Positions 17,693 to 26,804 of a stretch of 64,000 nucleotides of DNA are shown here, piece by piece; positions within the stretch are counted from its first letter, which is position 1, and each line of letters begins with the position of its first letter. The position numbers and the translations under genes are program-made. The notes below the pieces were generated by a model. It did no database searches, had not been told where the DNA came from, and saw nothing but the letters and a program-made list of their open reading frames with translations. This DNA is from Desulfovibrio piger (GTDB lineage Bacteria > Desulfobacterota > Desulfovibrionia > Desulfovibrionales > Desulfovibrionaceae), in contig NZ_LT630450.1 in NCBI RefSeq assembly GCF_900116045.1, positions 403,501-467,500 on the forward strand, given 5' to 3'.

Positions 17693-18329
17693 TCCCCTTT
17701 ATCTCATCGCGGGCCTGGCGCTGCTGGGACTGGCCCCCTTCCTGCTCATGATGGTCACATCCTACGTGAAGATCGTGGTGGTCACGAGCCTTGTCCGCAA
17801 CGCCCTGGGGGTGCAGCAGGTGCCGCCTGCCATGGTCATGAACGGTCTGGCCATCATCCTGACGGTCTTCATCATGGCGCCGGTGGCCATGGACACCAAG
17901 GCCCTGCTGGAACAGCAGCGCTTCAGCGAGAACCCGAAGCCTGCGGAGATGCTGCAGACCCTGCAGGCCGTTTCACCGCCGTTGCGGCAGTTCCTGGAAA
18001 AGAATACCAGCCCCGCCATCCTGCAGGAATTCATGGGCACGGCCCAGCGCATCTGGCCGGAACATCAGCGGCAGAGCATCACGCGTGACAACATGTTCAT
18101 CCTTGTGCCGGCCTTTACCATCACGGAGCTGACCAAGGCGTTCCAGATCGGCTTTTTGCTCTATTTGCCTTTCGTTGCCATAGACCTTATCATTTCCAAC
18201 GTCCTGCTGGCCATGGGCATGATGATGGTTTCGCCCATGACCATTTCCCTGCCGTTCAAGCTGCTGCTGTTCGTGACGCTGGACGGCTGGCTGAAGATAA
18301 GTCAGGGCCTGCTGCTCAGCTACCAGTAG
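17673..18329 (+). CDS. sctR: Export-gate membrane protein SctR
   Basis: A 218-residue protein, the normal SctR/FliP length, with four hydrophobic segments (about 8-30, 48-70, 158-182, 190-212) and the family motifs MMVTSYVKIVVVTSLVRNAL and FLLYLPFVAIDLIISNVLLAMGM. SctR pentamers with SctS and SctT form the export channel. The usual next genes sctS, sctT and sctU are absent here. Confidence 0.95.
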   Translation: MELAGINPLYLIAGLALLGLAPFLLMMVTSYVKIVVVTSLVRNALGVQQVPPAMVMNGLAIILTVFIMAPVAMDTKALLEQQRFSENPKPAEMLQTLQAVSPPLRQFLEKNTSPAILQEFMGTAQRIWPEHQRQSITRDNMFILVPAFTITELTKAFQIGFLLYLPFVAIDLIISNVLLAMGMMMVSPMTISLPFKLLLFVTLDGWLKISQGLLLSYQ

Positions 18330-18346
18330 CCAGATTCGGAGGTTCT

Positions 18347-18685
18347 ATGGAAGTCATCGTAACGGAACAGGACGGTATCGCCATCGTGGAGCTCGCAGGC
18401 CGCATGGACGCCACGACGACACCGGAATTCGACAACGCGACCCGCGCCCTGCTGGAGACGGGGAAGCAGCGCCTGCTCATCGACATGTCCCGGCTGGAAT
18501 ACATCAGCTCTGCCGGCTTGCGGGGCATCCTGGGGCTGGTCAAGGCGCTCAAGGCCTGCGCCGGAAAGCTGGCCTTCTGCTCCCTGCAGCCCATGACGGC
18601 GGAAGTGTTCCGCATCTCCGGGTTCAACGCCATGCTGACCGTCCGTGACAGTCGGCAGGAAGCCCTGGCGGCCCTGGCCGGCTGA
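18347..18685 (+). CDS. STAS anti-anti-sigma factor (SpoIIAA/RsbV/BtrV-like)
   Basis: A 112-residue STAS-domain protein with the core IDMSRLEYISSAGLRGILGL; Ser54/Ser55 is the expected phosphorylation site. Such proteins, when unphosphorylated, bind an RsbW-type kinase and free its target. The partner kinase is encoded next. In Bordetella the BtrV/BtrW pair controls T3SS; the linkage to sctR suggests a similar role here. Confidence 0.88.
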   Translation: MEVIVTEQDGIAIVELAGRMDATTTPEFDNATRALLETGKQRLLIDMSRLEYISSAGLRGILGLVKALKACAGKLAFCSLQPMTAEVFRISGFNAMLTVRDSRQEALAALAG

Positions 18686-18706
18686 GACAGGGCAAGGAGG
18701 TAGGCA

Positions 18707-19162
18707 GTGGCCAGAATCATGCTTCCCGCCCGTGTTGACAGCTGCGCGCCGGCCATGGAATTCCTGCGTGAACACCTGGCCGCCGACCATGCCGGGATCC
18801 TCGGTTTCGTGGAGCTGGCAGTGGAGGAACTGCTGGTCAATGTGGCCACCTACGCCTATGCCGGTCCCTGCCCGCAGGAAGGCGACAGGAACGCCCACTG
18901 GGGGCAGATGGAACTGGGCTTCAAGCGGGTGAGCATGGACAGCGCGCCCTTCCTCTGCGTCTGGATACGGGACTGGGGCACGTCCTTCGATCCTTTTATG
19001 GAGACCGCCACGCCGGATACGTCGCTGGCCGCAGAGGAGCGGCCCATCGGCGGCCTGGGCGTCCATCTGGTCAAGAACGTTTCCGCGCATCACTGCTACA
19101 GCGGTGATGACGGCACCAATACCATCGAACTGTATTTCCAGCTTGCCCGCGACGAAAACTGA
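18707..19162 (+). CDS. RsbW-type serine kinase / anti-sigma factor
   Basis: A 151-residue HATPase_c (GHKL) protein. GTG start follows AAGGAGG. The N-box (VELAVEELLVNVATYAY), G1-like DWGTSFDP and G2-like GGLGVHLVKN motifs are present. It would phosphorylate the upstream STAS protein and sequester a sigma factor or other target. No PP2C phosphatase, the usual third member, is in the window. Confidence 0.85.
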   Translation: MARIMLPARVDSCAPAMEFLREHLAADHAGILGFVELAVEELLVNVATYAYAGPCPQEGDRNAHWGQMELGFKRVSMDSAPFLCVWIRDWGTSFDPFMETATPDTSLAAEERPIGGLGVHLVKNVSAHHCYSGDDGTNTIELYFQLARDEN

Positions 19163-19165
19163 GCC

Positions 19166-19978
19166 GTGAAGGATAGCCGCTGCCTTCGTATCCCCTGCCT
19201 TTCCTGCCTGCTGCTGTGCCTGCTGCTGACCGGCGGCTGCGGCTCCCGGACGTCCGGGCATGCGGCGCCTCCGCCGGAAGCGGCGCTGCCGCCGGTGCCC
19301 CTGCGGCCCGGCACGGGCATCCTTTCCCATGAATATCAGGAGCAGACGGTCCTGCCGCGTATGGTACGGGTCGCTTCCCTGCCGCAGAAAAAGGCCCCGG
19401 GCGAAGCCAGGCCGGCCGCAGCGGCCGTGGCAGCCCCCCGGACCATGACCGTGGCCGCCGTATCGGCGGCTGACCGTGGCGGCCGGCAGTCTTCCGCTGT
19501 CGCGCCGGTGCGGCACGCGTCTTTCCACCCGCCGTCCGCACCGGTGATCCCCGACGACATCGTGCCCCCCGCACCCGAGGAGTGGCGCCGTCTGGCCCGC
19601 GAGGCCGAGGAGATCTTCGGTCTTGACGCAGGGCTGGTCCTGGCAGTCATCCAGGCCGAATCCTCCTTCGATCATACCGCGGTCTCACCGGTGGGAGCCC
19701 AGGGGGCCATGCAGATCATGCCCCATACCCAGGAAGAGCTGGGCCTCATCGACCCCTTCGATCCCCGGGCCAATGTCTATGCCGGTTCCCAGTACCTGAT
19801 GCACCAGTTGCAGCGTTTCGGCTCCGTGGAACTGGCTTTGGCCGCCTACAACGCCGGGCCCGGCAGTGTGGAGCAGTACGGCGGCATCCCCCCCTTTCCC
19901 GAGACGCAGGAATTCGTCCGGCGCGTCCTGGTCTATTGGAACCGGAACCTTCCCGGGGACCAGCCGGCGCATTCCTGA
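19166..19978 (+). CDS. Lytic transglycosylase lipoprotein (SLT family), T3SS-linked
   Basis: A 270-residue product. GTG start; signal peptide ending in a lipobox-like TGGC (Cys25), a Pro/Ala-rich linker (about 30-145), then an SLT/lysozyme-like domain (about 146-265) with catalytic Glu165 in AVIQAESSFD and motifs GAQGAMQIMP and AAYNAGPGSV. It would cut peptidoglycan to let the secretion apparatus through the wall. It starts 3 bases after the kinase stop, so it belongs to the T3SS block. Confidence 0.88.
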   Translation: MKDSRCLRIPCLSCLLLCLLLTGGCGSRTSGHAAPPPEAALPPVPLRPGTGILSHEYQEQTVLPRMVRVASLPQKKAPGEARPAAAAVAAPRTMTVAAVSAADRGGRQSSAVAPVRHASFHPPSAPVIPDDIVPPAPEEWRRLAREAEEIFGLDAGLVLAVIQAESSFDHTAVSPVGAQGAMQIMPHTQEELGLIDPFDPRANVYAGSQYLMHQLQRFGSVELALAAYNAGPGSVEQYGGIPPFPETQEFVRRVLVYWNRNLPGDQPAHS

Positions 19979-20262
19979 GATCAGGACGAAAATGGGCCTG
20001 CGCCATCGCCTGTAAACCGGGGACATCCAGCGGAAGTGACCTGCGGCTGTCACCAGTCCCGCAGCTCCCTGGGAAAGAGGTCTCCCGCCGCCGTGCCGGA
20101 TTCCCCCCGCCCTTCCTTTTTTCCTGTTCTTTTCTTTCCCTTTTGGCGGTCCCCGTCCTGCATTCATTGCCGGAAGCGGACCGGCTGGCTGTCGAAGCGT
20201 CCGTGCCCCGGACGTTTGACCTGTTTTCAGATGCGCGTCATTCCCGTATCTGGCGGGCTCCG

Positions 20263-21912
20263 TTACTTCTGGGCCTGTTCGTGCATCCGGTGAAGGATGA
20301 TGCGTTTGCCGCGCGGTGCCGCCAGAGGGGAATGGCGCCGGATGTAGTCGCTCGTCAGTTCCCTCACAGACAGGGGACTGGTGGCCAGCAGGCGGCCTTG
20401 CCGCAGCATCCCGAAGCCGTCACCACCCGAGGCCAGGAAATCGCTCAGAACCACGCCATAGCGGGCCTGGGGCTTCAGCGCGTGCCGCCGGCCATGCCCG
20501 TCCACGATATGGACGTCCCGCAGGCGCTGGCCCGCGGGACGGCTGGTGTCCGCCGTATAGGTCAGGCCCGCCACCTGCAACAGCTGCGGTCCTTCCCCGT
20601 CGGGCCCGGACACGGCGTGTTCCAGGGCGGCCATGATCTGTTCGCCGGAATATTCCCGGACATGCACCTGACCGTCAAAGGGATGCAGGGCCAGCAGATC
20701 TCCGCGGGAGATGTCGCCCGCGGGCAGGGCGGCCCGGATGCCGCCGCCGTTCACCAGGGCCAGGCGGGCGCCCTGTTTCCTTCCGTATTCCAGAAAGGCG
20801 TCCGCCGTCAGCAGGCCGCTGAAGCAGTCGCCCTTGCGGCAGGCCTCCATGCCGTCCGGCATCTTGACGTTGTGGCGGCCCACGATCTCCGTGCGGTAGC
20901 GCACCAGCGTCTCCGCATAGTTCGCCACCAGACGGGTCATGGCTTCCTCCTGCGGCAGGGCGGGGACGAGCTCCCGGGGGCCGCCTGTCCAGGCCGCAGG
21001 GATGCCCGCCGCATCAAAGGTGATGTGCAGATCCCCCAGATAGCGGGTCGCGCGGGCGGCCGTCACCACGAGGACAGGAGCACCGTCCGGCGCGTGTTCC
21101 ACGATGGGGTAGGGCCCCTCCGTGGAGCCGGGGCCGAGATAGGTATGGCTGTGGCCACCCACGATGACATCCACCCCGTTGACACTGCGGGCCAGCTCTT
21201 TGTCCCGTTCCAGCCCCAGATGAGTCACGGCGATGATGTGCCGGATGCCCTGCGCCTCCAGTTCGGCGACATAGTGTTGCAGCGTTGTCCGGGCATCCCG
21301 GAAGGTGGTCTGGGGGCAGGCTGCCGCCAGTGCGGTGACGTCATCATTGGCCAGCCCGATGATGCCTACTCTGGTCCCGCGTATCGTCTGGACAAGATAG
21401 GGGCGTATGCGGCTCCCGGCCAGGGGGCAGCCCTGCTGCGGCGCCAGATTGGCGGCCAGTACGGGCAGGGGCTGGACTTCGAGAAAGCGGGCCAGCTCAC
21501 GGCATCCCTCGTCGAATTCATGATTGCCCAGGGTCATGGCGTCATAGGGCAGCAGCGCGTCCGCAGCGGCGATCATGGGCCACTTGTTGACGCTGTAGAA
21601 CAGGGTCCCCTGGAACTGGTCGCCCGCATCCAGGGCGATGATGTTGTCCTGCTCGTGCCGTGCTGCCCGGATGGCCGCACTGACGCGTGCCAGGCCGCCG
21701 CGGCAGTCTGTGGCCTCGAAGCAGGCATTCATATGCGCATCGGTGCCCGCAAGGAAGGCGTGGGTGTCATTCACATGCAGGATGCGCAGCTCCAGGCCGC
21801 CAGCCACAGGTTCGCGGTTTGCGGCGCCGCAGGCCGTCAGGAGCAGCAACAGGGCACAAAGGAGAGCCGTGACCGGCAAGGGCAGCGTTTGTTCCTGTGG
21901 CAGAGGGGGCAT
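20263..21912 (-). CDS. 5'-nucleotidase / 2',3'-cyclic phosphodiesterase family lipoprotein (UshA-like)
   Basis: A 549-residue product. I chose the minus-strand ATG at 21,912 (MPPLPQEQ), behind AGGAAAGGA, since it gives a signal peptide with lipobox LTAC; an upstream extension has no such features. The metallophosphatase motifs HVNDTHAFL, DAGDQFQG, GNHEFDEG and VGGHSHT lie in the N-terminal domain. The C-terminal substrate domain has NGGGIRAAL and SDFLASGGDG. It would hydrolyse extracellular nucleotides or UDP-sugars in the periplasm. It converges on the T3SS block and is probably unrelated to it. Confidence 0.92.
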   Translation of the reverse strand: MPPLPQEQTLPLPVTALLCALLLLLTACGAANREPVAGGLELRILHVNDTHAFLAGTDAHMNACFEATDCRGGLARVSAAIRAARHEQDNIIALDAGDQFQGTLFYSVNKWPMIAAADALLPYDAMTLGNHEFDEGCRELARFLEVQPLPVLAANLAPQQGCPLAGSRIRPYLVQTIRGTRVGIIGLANDDVTALAAACPQTTFRDARTTLQHYVAELEAQGIRHIIAVTHLGLERDKELARSVNGVDVIVGGHSHTYLGPGSTEGPYPIVEHAPDGAPVLVVTAARATRYLGDLHITFDAAGIPAAWTGGPRELVPALPQEEAMTRLVANYAETLVRYRTEIVGRHNVKMPDGMEACRKGDCFSGLLTADAFLEYGRKQGARLALVNGGGIRAALPAGDISRGDLLALHPFDGQVHVREYSGEQIMAALEHAVSGPDGEGPQLLQVAGLTYTADTSRPAGQRLRDVHIVDGHGRRHALKPQARYGVVLSDFLASGGDGFGMLRQGRLLATSPLSVRELTSDYIRRHSPLAAPRGKRIILHRMHEQAQK

Positions 21913-22515
21913 GGAAGTATCCTTTCCTGTTAAACGGTTCCTGGGAAGAGCCGGGCTGCAGCGCGTTTGCCGCTGCCCGGAGAAAAAGGTCCGCAGCATC
22001 TGGTGAGGCCTGTACGTCCGGCAGGGAGTGGCGCGTACCGGCATCGGCCACATTGGCGCTCCTGCCGGTATGGCTCCGCTCCGCGCGGGCACAAGGCGGG
22101 GCGGGGAATCACGCCGTATTTTCCTGGGATTGTTATACAGCGATGCCCTGAATGGGAAGAGCACGATGGACAGGCGACGGGGCAGCCGCTGATCCGCGTG
22201 GTGCATTTCCCGGTATGTCCAGAACCGGATTGCGCGCTATGATGAGTGGTTATATTGCTTTTCTGTTCAGTAGCTGAAAAATAAGATGATGACACTCAAT
22301 GGAAATATATTAGAATGAAAGTCTGTTTTTATGCCGATGATATTTACTCTTGAAATGATAATATATTTTTGATAGATATTCCATCGGTAAATATTTCGAG
22401 TATAAAGAAGGATGGCATGGGATGATGCAAATCTTGTTTGATGGCATGTGCGATATATTGACTTTAATGTTGCATAGCACTGAAATATCCTATGGATCAA
22501 GATTGGAGGAATAGT
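21913..22515. other. Non-coding, AT-rich shift region
   Basis: About 600 bases without a convincing gene. The left 250 bases are GC-rich leader of the 5'-nucleotidase gene. From about 22,240 composition turns sharply AT-rich, marking the edge of a foreign segment. TTGACT at about 22,457 could serve as a -35 box for the next gene, but no strong -10 is seen. Confidence 0.5.
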
Positions 22516-22860
22516 ATGAAGAAAATATTTGTACTGCTGGCTTTTTGTGTAATGATTCCCTTCAATGCATTCGCTTTTGATATTTGCGGCTGGTGGCAGC
22601 TTGAAGAAAAGCCTTCCATTTTTATGAAGATAACTAAAGAGAAAATATACGGATTTCATTATAAGACAAGCAAAGAGACCGAAGAACGAGTAGAGATATT
22701 TGTCGATAATTCTGACATCCCCTGCTACCTCGATAAAAAAAGTGATGACAGGATGCTGCTTGTCAATGCGCTTGGAGAAGAAAAACTCTACAGGCTTATA
22801 ACGCGTGATACCAGCCTTTCCCAAAAGGAAGTACAGAATTTGTGCGACATGCGGGAGTGA
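22516..22860 (+). CDS. Small secreted protein of unknown function
   Basis: A 114-residue product. ATG 22,516 follows GGAGGAATAGT; an upstream in-frame ATG at 22,492 would bury the signal peptide. A clean Sec signal peptide (MKKIFVLLAFCVMIPFNAFA) precedes a Lys/Glu-rich, beta-strand-like mature part of about 94 residues containing WWQLEEKPSIFMKI and two Cys. No family recognised; the pattern is reminiscent of small periplasmic lipocalin-like proteins but this is weak. Its AT-rich codon use differs from both neighbours, suggesting horizontal acquisition. Confidence 0.65.
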   Translation: MKKIFVLLAFCVMIPFNAFAFDICGWWQLEEKPSIFMKITKEKIYGFHYKTSKETEERVEIFVDNSDIPCYLDKKSDDRMLLVNALGEEKLYRLITRDTSLSQKEVQNLCDMRE

Positions 22861-22926
22861 GGGAGAACGTCCAGGAGCGGAAATCCCCAGGGGCAGGGAA
22901 GAGGGACATAAGAACTGAAACAGCGC

Positions 22927-22951
22927 GCGGGTGACGGGAATCGTCACCCGC
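22927..22951. other. Perfect 10-bp hairpin
   Basis: GCGGGTGACG-GGAAT-CGTCACCCGC, 66 bases after the small secreted protein gene. No T-tract follows on either strand, so terminator function is uncertain. Confidence 0.4.
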
Positions 22952-23106
22952 TCCCATACAAACACACGCCTCATGCGGGAAGGGCCGGAACATGCCCTGC
23001 CGTAATCGCCGGGAATGGCGTATGGCACAGCCTTTCCCCGGACAGGTCCCGCAGACCGGCAGGAGCGCCAGGCCGGTTTCCGTACGAAAGGCGGCCATCT
23101 TCCGGT

Positions 23107-23640
23107 ATGCGCTGTCCTCAAGGCGGCGGAAATGGCACAGGATGCCGACGCTCTCAAGGGTGCGCCGCTTGTCACCTTGCGGAAAAGCGGCAAGGTGGAC
23201 GTTGCCCGTATGGCACAGCTCCTTGGACCCTCTGCCGCTACCGTCAGGTGAACAACCTCACCGTCGCCCCTTCCGCAGCCGTCTTCCTGAGTCATGCTCC
23301 GAATTCGTCCGTGGTAACCTTGTGCCCGAGATCAGGGAGCTGGTGGCGGGTGCCGTGGTGTCCCTCAAATGCGACACTGTGAGCGGCTGGTCCCGGTACG
23401 GCGGAATCGCAGGGCAGGGCTGATTTTCAATCCGGGGACGGAACTCCGGGGCTACGTGACACATATCTGACCACACTGTCCGGGAAAAGCTGCGACTGGC
23501 GCAGGATACCGCCAGAACGGAAAGCCGTTTTCTGGGCAATGCGGGGCCCTGACAGCCGTGCCCCCCGCATCGAAGCCGTGGACATCGGGGTCAAGCTTGG
23601 TCCGGCCTGGCTGCCGTCCGCTCATGCACCATCGCCTTAA
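23107..23640 (+). pseudogene. Remnants of a large phage/plasmid helicase-methylase gene (two pieces)
   Basis: Two pieces resemble, from memory, consecutive parts of very large SNF2-helicase/N6-methylase proteins of mobile elements. Piece one (to 23,250) encodes GKVDVARMAQLLGPSAATVR. Piece two (from about 23,416) encodes LIFNPGTELRGYV, then VREKLRLAQDTARTESRFLG, then in another frame IEAVDIGVKLGPAWLPS. Frames change and stops intervene, so the gene is dead. The sctJ-like fragment lies exactly between the two pieces. Other reading of this debris is possible; a protein-profile search would decide. Confidence 0.35.
23248..23401 (+). pseudogene. Diverged, frameshifted fragment of a second sctJ
   Basis: These 154 bases align with sctJ 12,206-12,364 throughout, roughly 80% identical by eye, including a 28-base identical run (ATCAGGGAGCTGGTGGCGGG onward). 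Relative to sctJ there is a 1-base deletion after the SSVV codons, which breaks the frame, and a 3-base deletion near the end. It covers the second ring-building module only. Because it is diverged, it is not a recent copy of the local gene; it comes either from an old duplication or from another T3SS. Confidence 0.8.
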
Positions 23641-23820
23641 TCCTTCCGTTGCCTGAAGATGGTTTCCTTTGGGAATACGAGCGCCTGTTCTATCAGGGGT
23701 GTCGTCTTTTGGAAAATCTACAGACAAGAATAGGCAATTTTTTGGTATGAACAGCTCTTTTGTGAGCAGGAACTGGCCAGTATATAAAGATATGCGATCC
23801 CTCTCACGGAAGGAGAAAAC

Positions 23821-24139
23821 ATGAAAAAGGCACCATGCATCATCGTCCTGCGCTGTTGTCTCATGATGGGGCTTGCCGCCATGACCGGAGCTGCTGAAAG
23901 CCGTCATCGGCCGCATGATGCCGCAGCGTGAAGCCTTGAGAAAACAGCACATGAAATCAGCAATGTTTGTTGCCCGCGGAAGCGATACCGGGTGGAATAT
24001 GGACATGGCACAGGAGAGAAAGCCCTTCCGCCATATCTTTCCCGGGAGGATCAGGGCGTGGTTCTGGCAAAACATGTTCTTGCCCGCAAGGATATTGAAG
24101 GCACGGGATACCCGGCTGCGGCAAAAGCTCCTGGAATGA
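23821..24139 (+). pseudogene. Broken gene with intact signal-peptide start
   Basis: From ATG 23,821, preceded by GGAAGGAGAAAAC, a 36-codon frame starts with a plausible signal peptide (MKKAPCIIVLRCCLMMGLAA) and stops at 23,931. Downstream, overlapping frames to about 24,139 carry protein-like stretches (for example LSREDQGVVLAKHVLARKD) without an in-frame start. I read this as a decayed secreted-protein gene; its family is not recognised. Confidence 0.35.
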
Positions 24140-24179
24140 GCCTGTCCCCCATTATTTTATTGCTTTCTGGAGAAAACGG

Positions 24180-24371
24180 ATGCCCGTCATCACCCTTGAA
24201 GCTGCTTCCTTGAATAAGGAGCAGAAGAAACAATTGGTCAAAGAGTTCACGGAATCTGCGGCACGAATCATGAACATGCCCAAAGATTCCTTCTATGTTT
24301 TTCTTAAAGAAAATGCCCTGGACAATGTTGGCGTCGGCGGCATCCTTCTGTCCGGGAAAAAACATTCCTGA
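24180..24371 (+). CDS. 4-oxalocrotonate tautomerase family protein
   Basis: A 63-residue product, the usual size for small tautomerases. After Met removal Pro2 becomes the N-terminal catalytic proline (MPVITLEAASLNKEQKKQLV). The MPKDSFYVFLKE segment matches the family's second strand. Members catalyse keto-enol tautomerisation and form hexamers. Followed by two genes of redox/monooxygenase type, perhaps one small operon for a reactive metabolite. Confidence 0.85.
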   Translation: MPVITLEAASLNKEQKKQLVKEFTESAARIMNMPKDSFYVFLKENALDNVGVGGILLSGKKHS

Positions 24372-24458
24372 TCCGTACCGGAGCAGAACAACATCTTTTT
24401 TCTACGGGATACCCTACAGCACGAATCGTAAGGGTCCGTTCCGCCACGAGGATATATC

Positions 24459-25211
24459 ATGAAGCTGCGCTCCTTCATCCGCTTCGCAGCCCTGGCAATC
24501 CTTGCCCTCTGCCTTACCGCAGAACAGGTCCGTGCCGGGGAGCCGGCATCCATCCGTATGGCGCACCTGCAGATCAAGCAGGATCAGCTCCCCGCCTTCA
24601 CGGCATCCGTCAAAGAAGAAATGGAGGCAGCACTGCGTGTGGAGCCAGGTGTTATCGCCATTTATGCCGCTGCCGATACGAACAATCCGGCCCAGATGGT
24701 CTTCTTTGAAATGTACGCAGATGAAAACGCCTATCAGATCCACCGCGATACGCCCCACTTCCAGAAATATTTCCGCACCACCAAAGACATGCTCACCGGT
24801 CGTGTGCTTCTGGAACTCGTGCCCGTCGAGCTTCGGGACAGGTACAATACCCCCGCCGACTACGCCGACGCCACGAAGGATGCGCAGGTGTCTTCCATCC
24901 GCATCGCGCACCTGCAGATCAGAGAAGACCATCTTTTTGCCTTCCTGGACGCCGTGAAGGAAGAAATGGAAGCCGCGCTGCGCGTGGAGCCCGGCGTCAT
25001 CGCCATTTATGCCGCAGCCGATACGAATGACCCGACGAAGATGACGTTCTTTGAAATGTATGTTGATGATGCGGCCTATCAGGCCCATCGCGACACCCCT
25101 CATTTTCAGAAGTATTTCCACATCACCAGGGACATGATCACTGACCGCATTCTTCTGGAAGCCGTGCCTGTCGAACTCAGAGACAAGCGCAATACACCGT
25201 CAGGCAGGTAA
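24459..25211 (+). CDS. Periplasmic protein with two tandem ABM (antibiotic biosynthesis monooxygenase-like) domains
   Basis: A 250-residue product. A signal peptide (about 1-26, ending VRAGE) is followed by two near-identical repeats (about 28-130 and 147-245), each with IRMAHLQIKQDQLPAF / IRIAHLQIREDHLFAF, the PGVIAIYAAADTN core, FFEMY and HRDTPHFQKYF. These are the dimeric ferredoxin-like ABM hallmarks; here the dimer is covalently fused. ABM proteins of this kind are small-molecule oxygenases or quinol/haem-related enzymes. Activity cannot be inferred. Secretion and covalent tandem are notable. Confidence 0.8.
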   Translation: MKLRSFIRFAALAILALCLTAEQVRAGEPASIRMAHLQIKQDQLPAFTASVKEEMEAALRVEPGVIAIYAAADTNNPAQMVFFEMYADENAYQIHRDTPHFQKYFRTTKDMLTGRVLLELVPVELRDRYNTPADYADATKDAQVSSIRIAHLQIREDHLFAFLDAVKEEMEAALRVEPGVIAIYAAADTNDPTKMTFFEMYVDDAAYQAHRDTPHFQKYFHITRDMITDRILLEAVPVELRDKRNTPSGR

Positions 25212-25229
25212 CGGGCAAACTGTCTGTAA

Positions 25230-26282
<1,053 letters not shown>

Positions 26283-26399
26283 CAGGTTCAAGGCTTACAA
26301 TGCAGTGTCATTACGGGCGCAGTGCCGTATTTTTATGGCGTTAGCCTGCTGATTTTGGGAGAAATCCCTGCGTACTGTGCCAGTAGCGAAAAAGTGTCG

Positions 26400-26700
26400 A
26401 GCGCCGTTCTCAATTTTCGTGACGGAAATTTTCACGTTGTGTGACAGCCCACAGGGGCATAGCCGTGCCACCACGACGGACATCTATGTTCGCAGCGCCG
26501 GATTGTACGGAGAGTATAGGGGGTCACGATAGATGAGAATGGGGAATATAGCGGGGGGAGCCTGACGAATGGTTGACTTTTCCTTGACTGACGCGGGTCT
26601 GGCGCTTGACAGAGCCGAAAAATGGCGCGTCAGAAAGGTTTGAGAATGGCGTGGGGCTTTTTGGATAGGCCGTCACGCAAGATGAGAATGAAAAAAAGCC
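26400..26700. other. Probable left-end region of Mu-like phage, repeated TTGAGAA-type sites
   Basis: The 520 bases between the aldo/keto reductase and the repressor hold no gene. AATTGAGAACGGCG (minus strand, about 26,402-26,415) and TTTGAGAATGGCG (plus strand, about 26,638-26,651) form an inverted pair; further TGAGAATG copies sit at about 26,533 and 26,682. Transposase end-binding sites in Mu-like phages occur as such spaced copies. The exact phage terminus and target duplication cannot be fixed without the right end. Confidence 0.4.
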
Positions 26701-26739
26701 ACGGAGTGCCGATTATGACACATCCGTGGCCTTTTTTTT
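26692..26739. terminator. Strong bidirectional terminator
   Basis: AAAAAAAGCCACGGA ... TCCGTGGCCTTTTTTTT: a 10-base perfect stem flanked by A- and T-tracts, with a 20-base loop. It lies just past the end of the leftward repressor gene and would insulate it from host transcription in either direction. Confidence 0.8.
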
Positions 26740-26753
26740 GGGGGAGCCGCAGG

Positions 26754-26801
26754 GAACTCTACCCACTGCGGCGCAGCGAACTCTACCCACTGCGGCGCAG
26801 G
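26754..26801. repeat. Two tandem 24-bp repeats
   Basis: GAACTCTACCCACTGCGGCG followed by CAGC or CAGG, repeated twice head to tail with one mismatch. It lies between the terminator and the repressor stop codon. Function unknown; possibly a protein-binding array at the phage left end. Confidence 0.7.
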
Positions 26802-26804
26802 GAC

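Noticed and set aside
19936..21933. Rightward 665-codon open frame
   Set aside because: Antisense of the 5'-nucleotidase gene, whose metallophosphatase motifs are intact on the other strand.
26754..26801. Possible CRISPR array
   Set aside because: Only two repeats without spacers between them, and no cas genes in the window.
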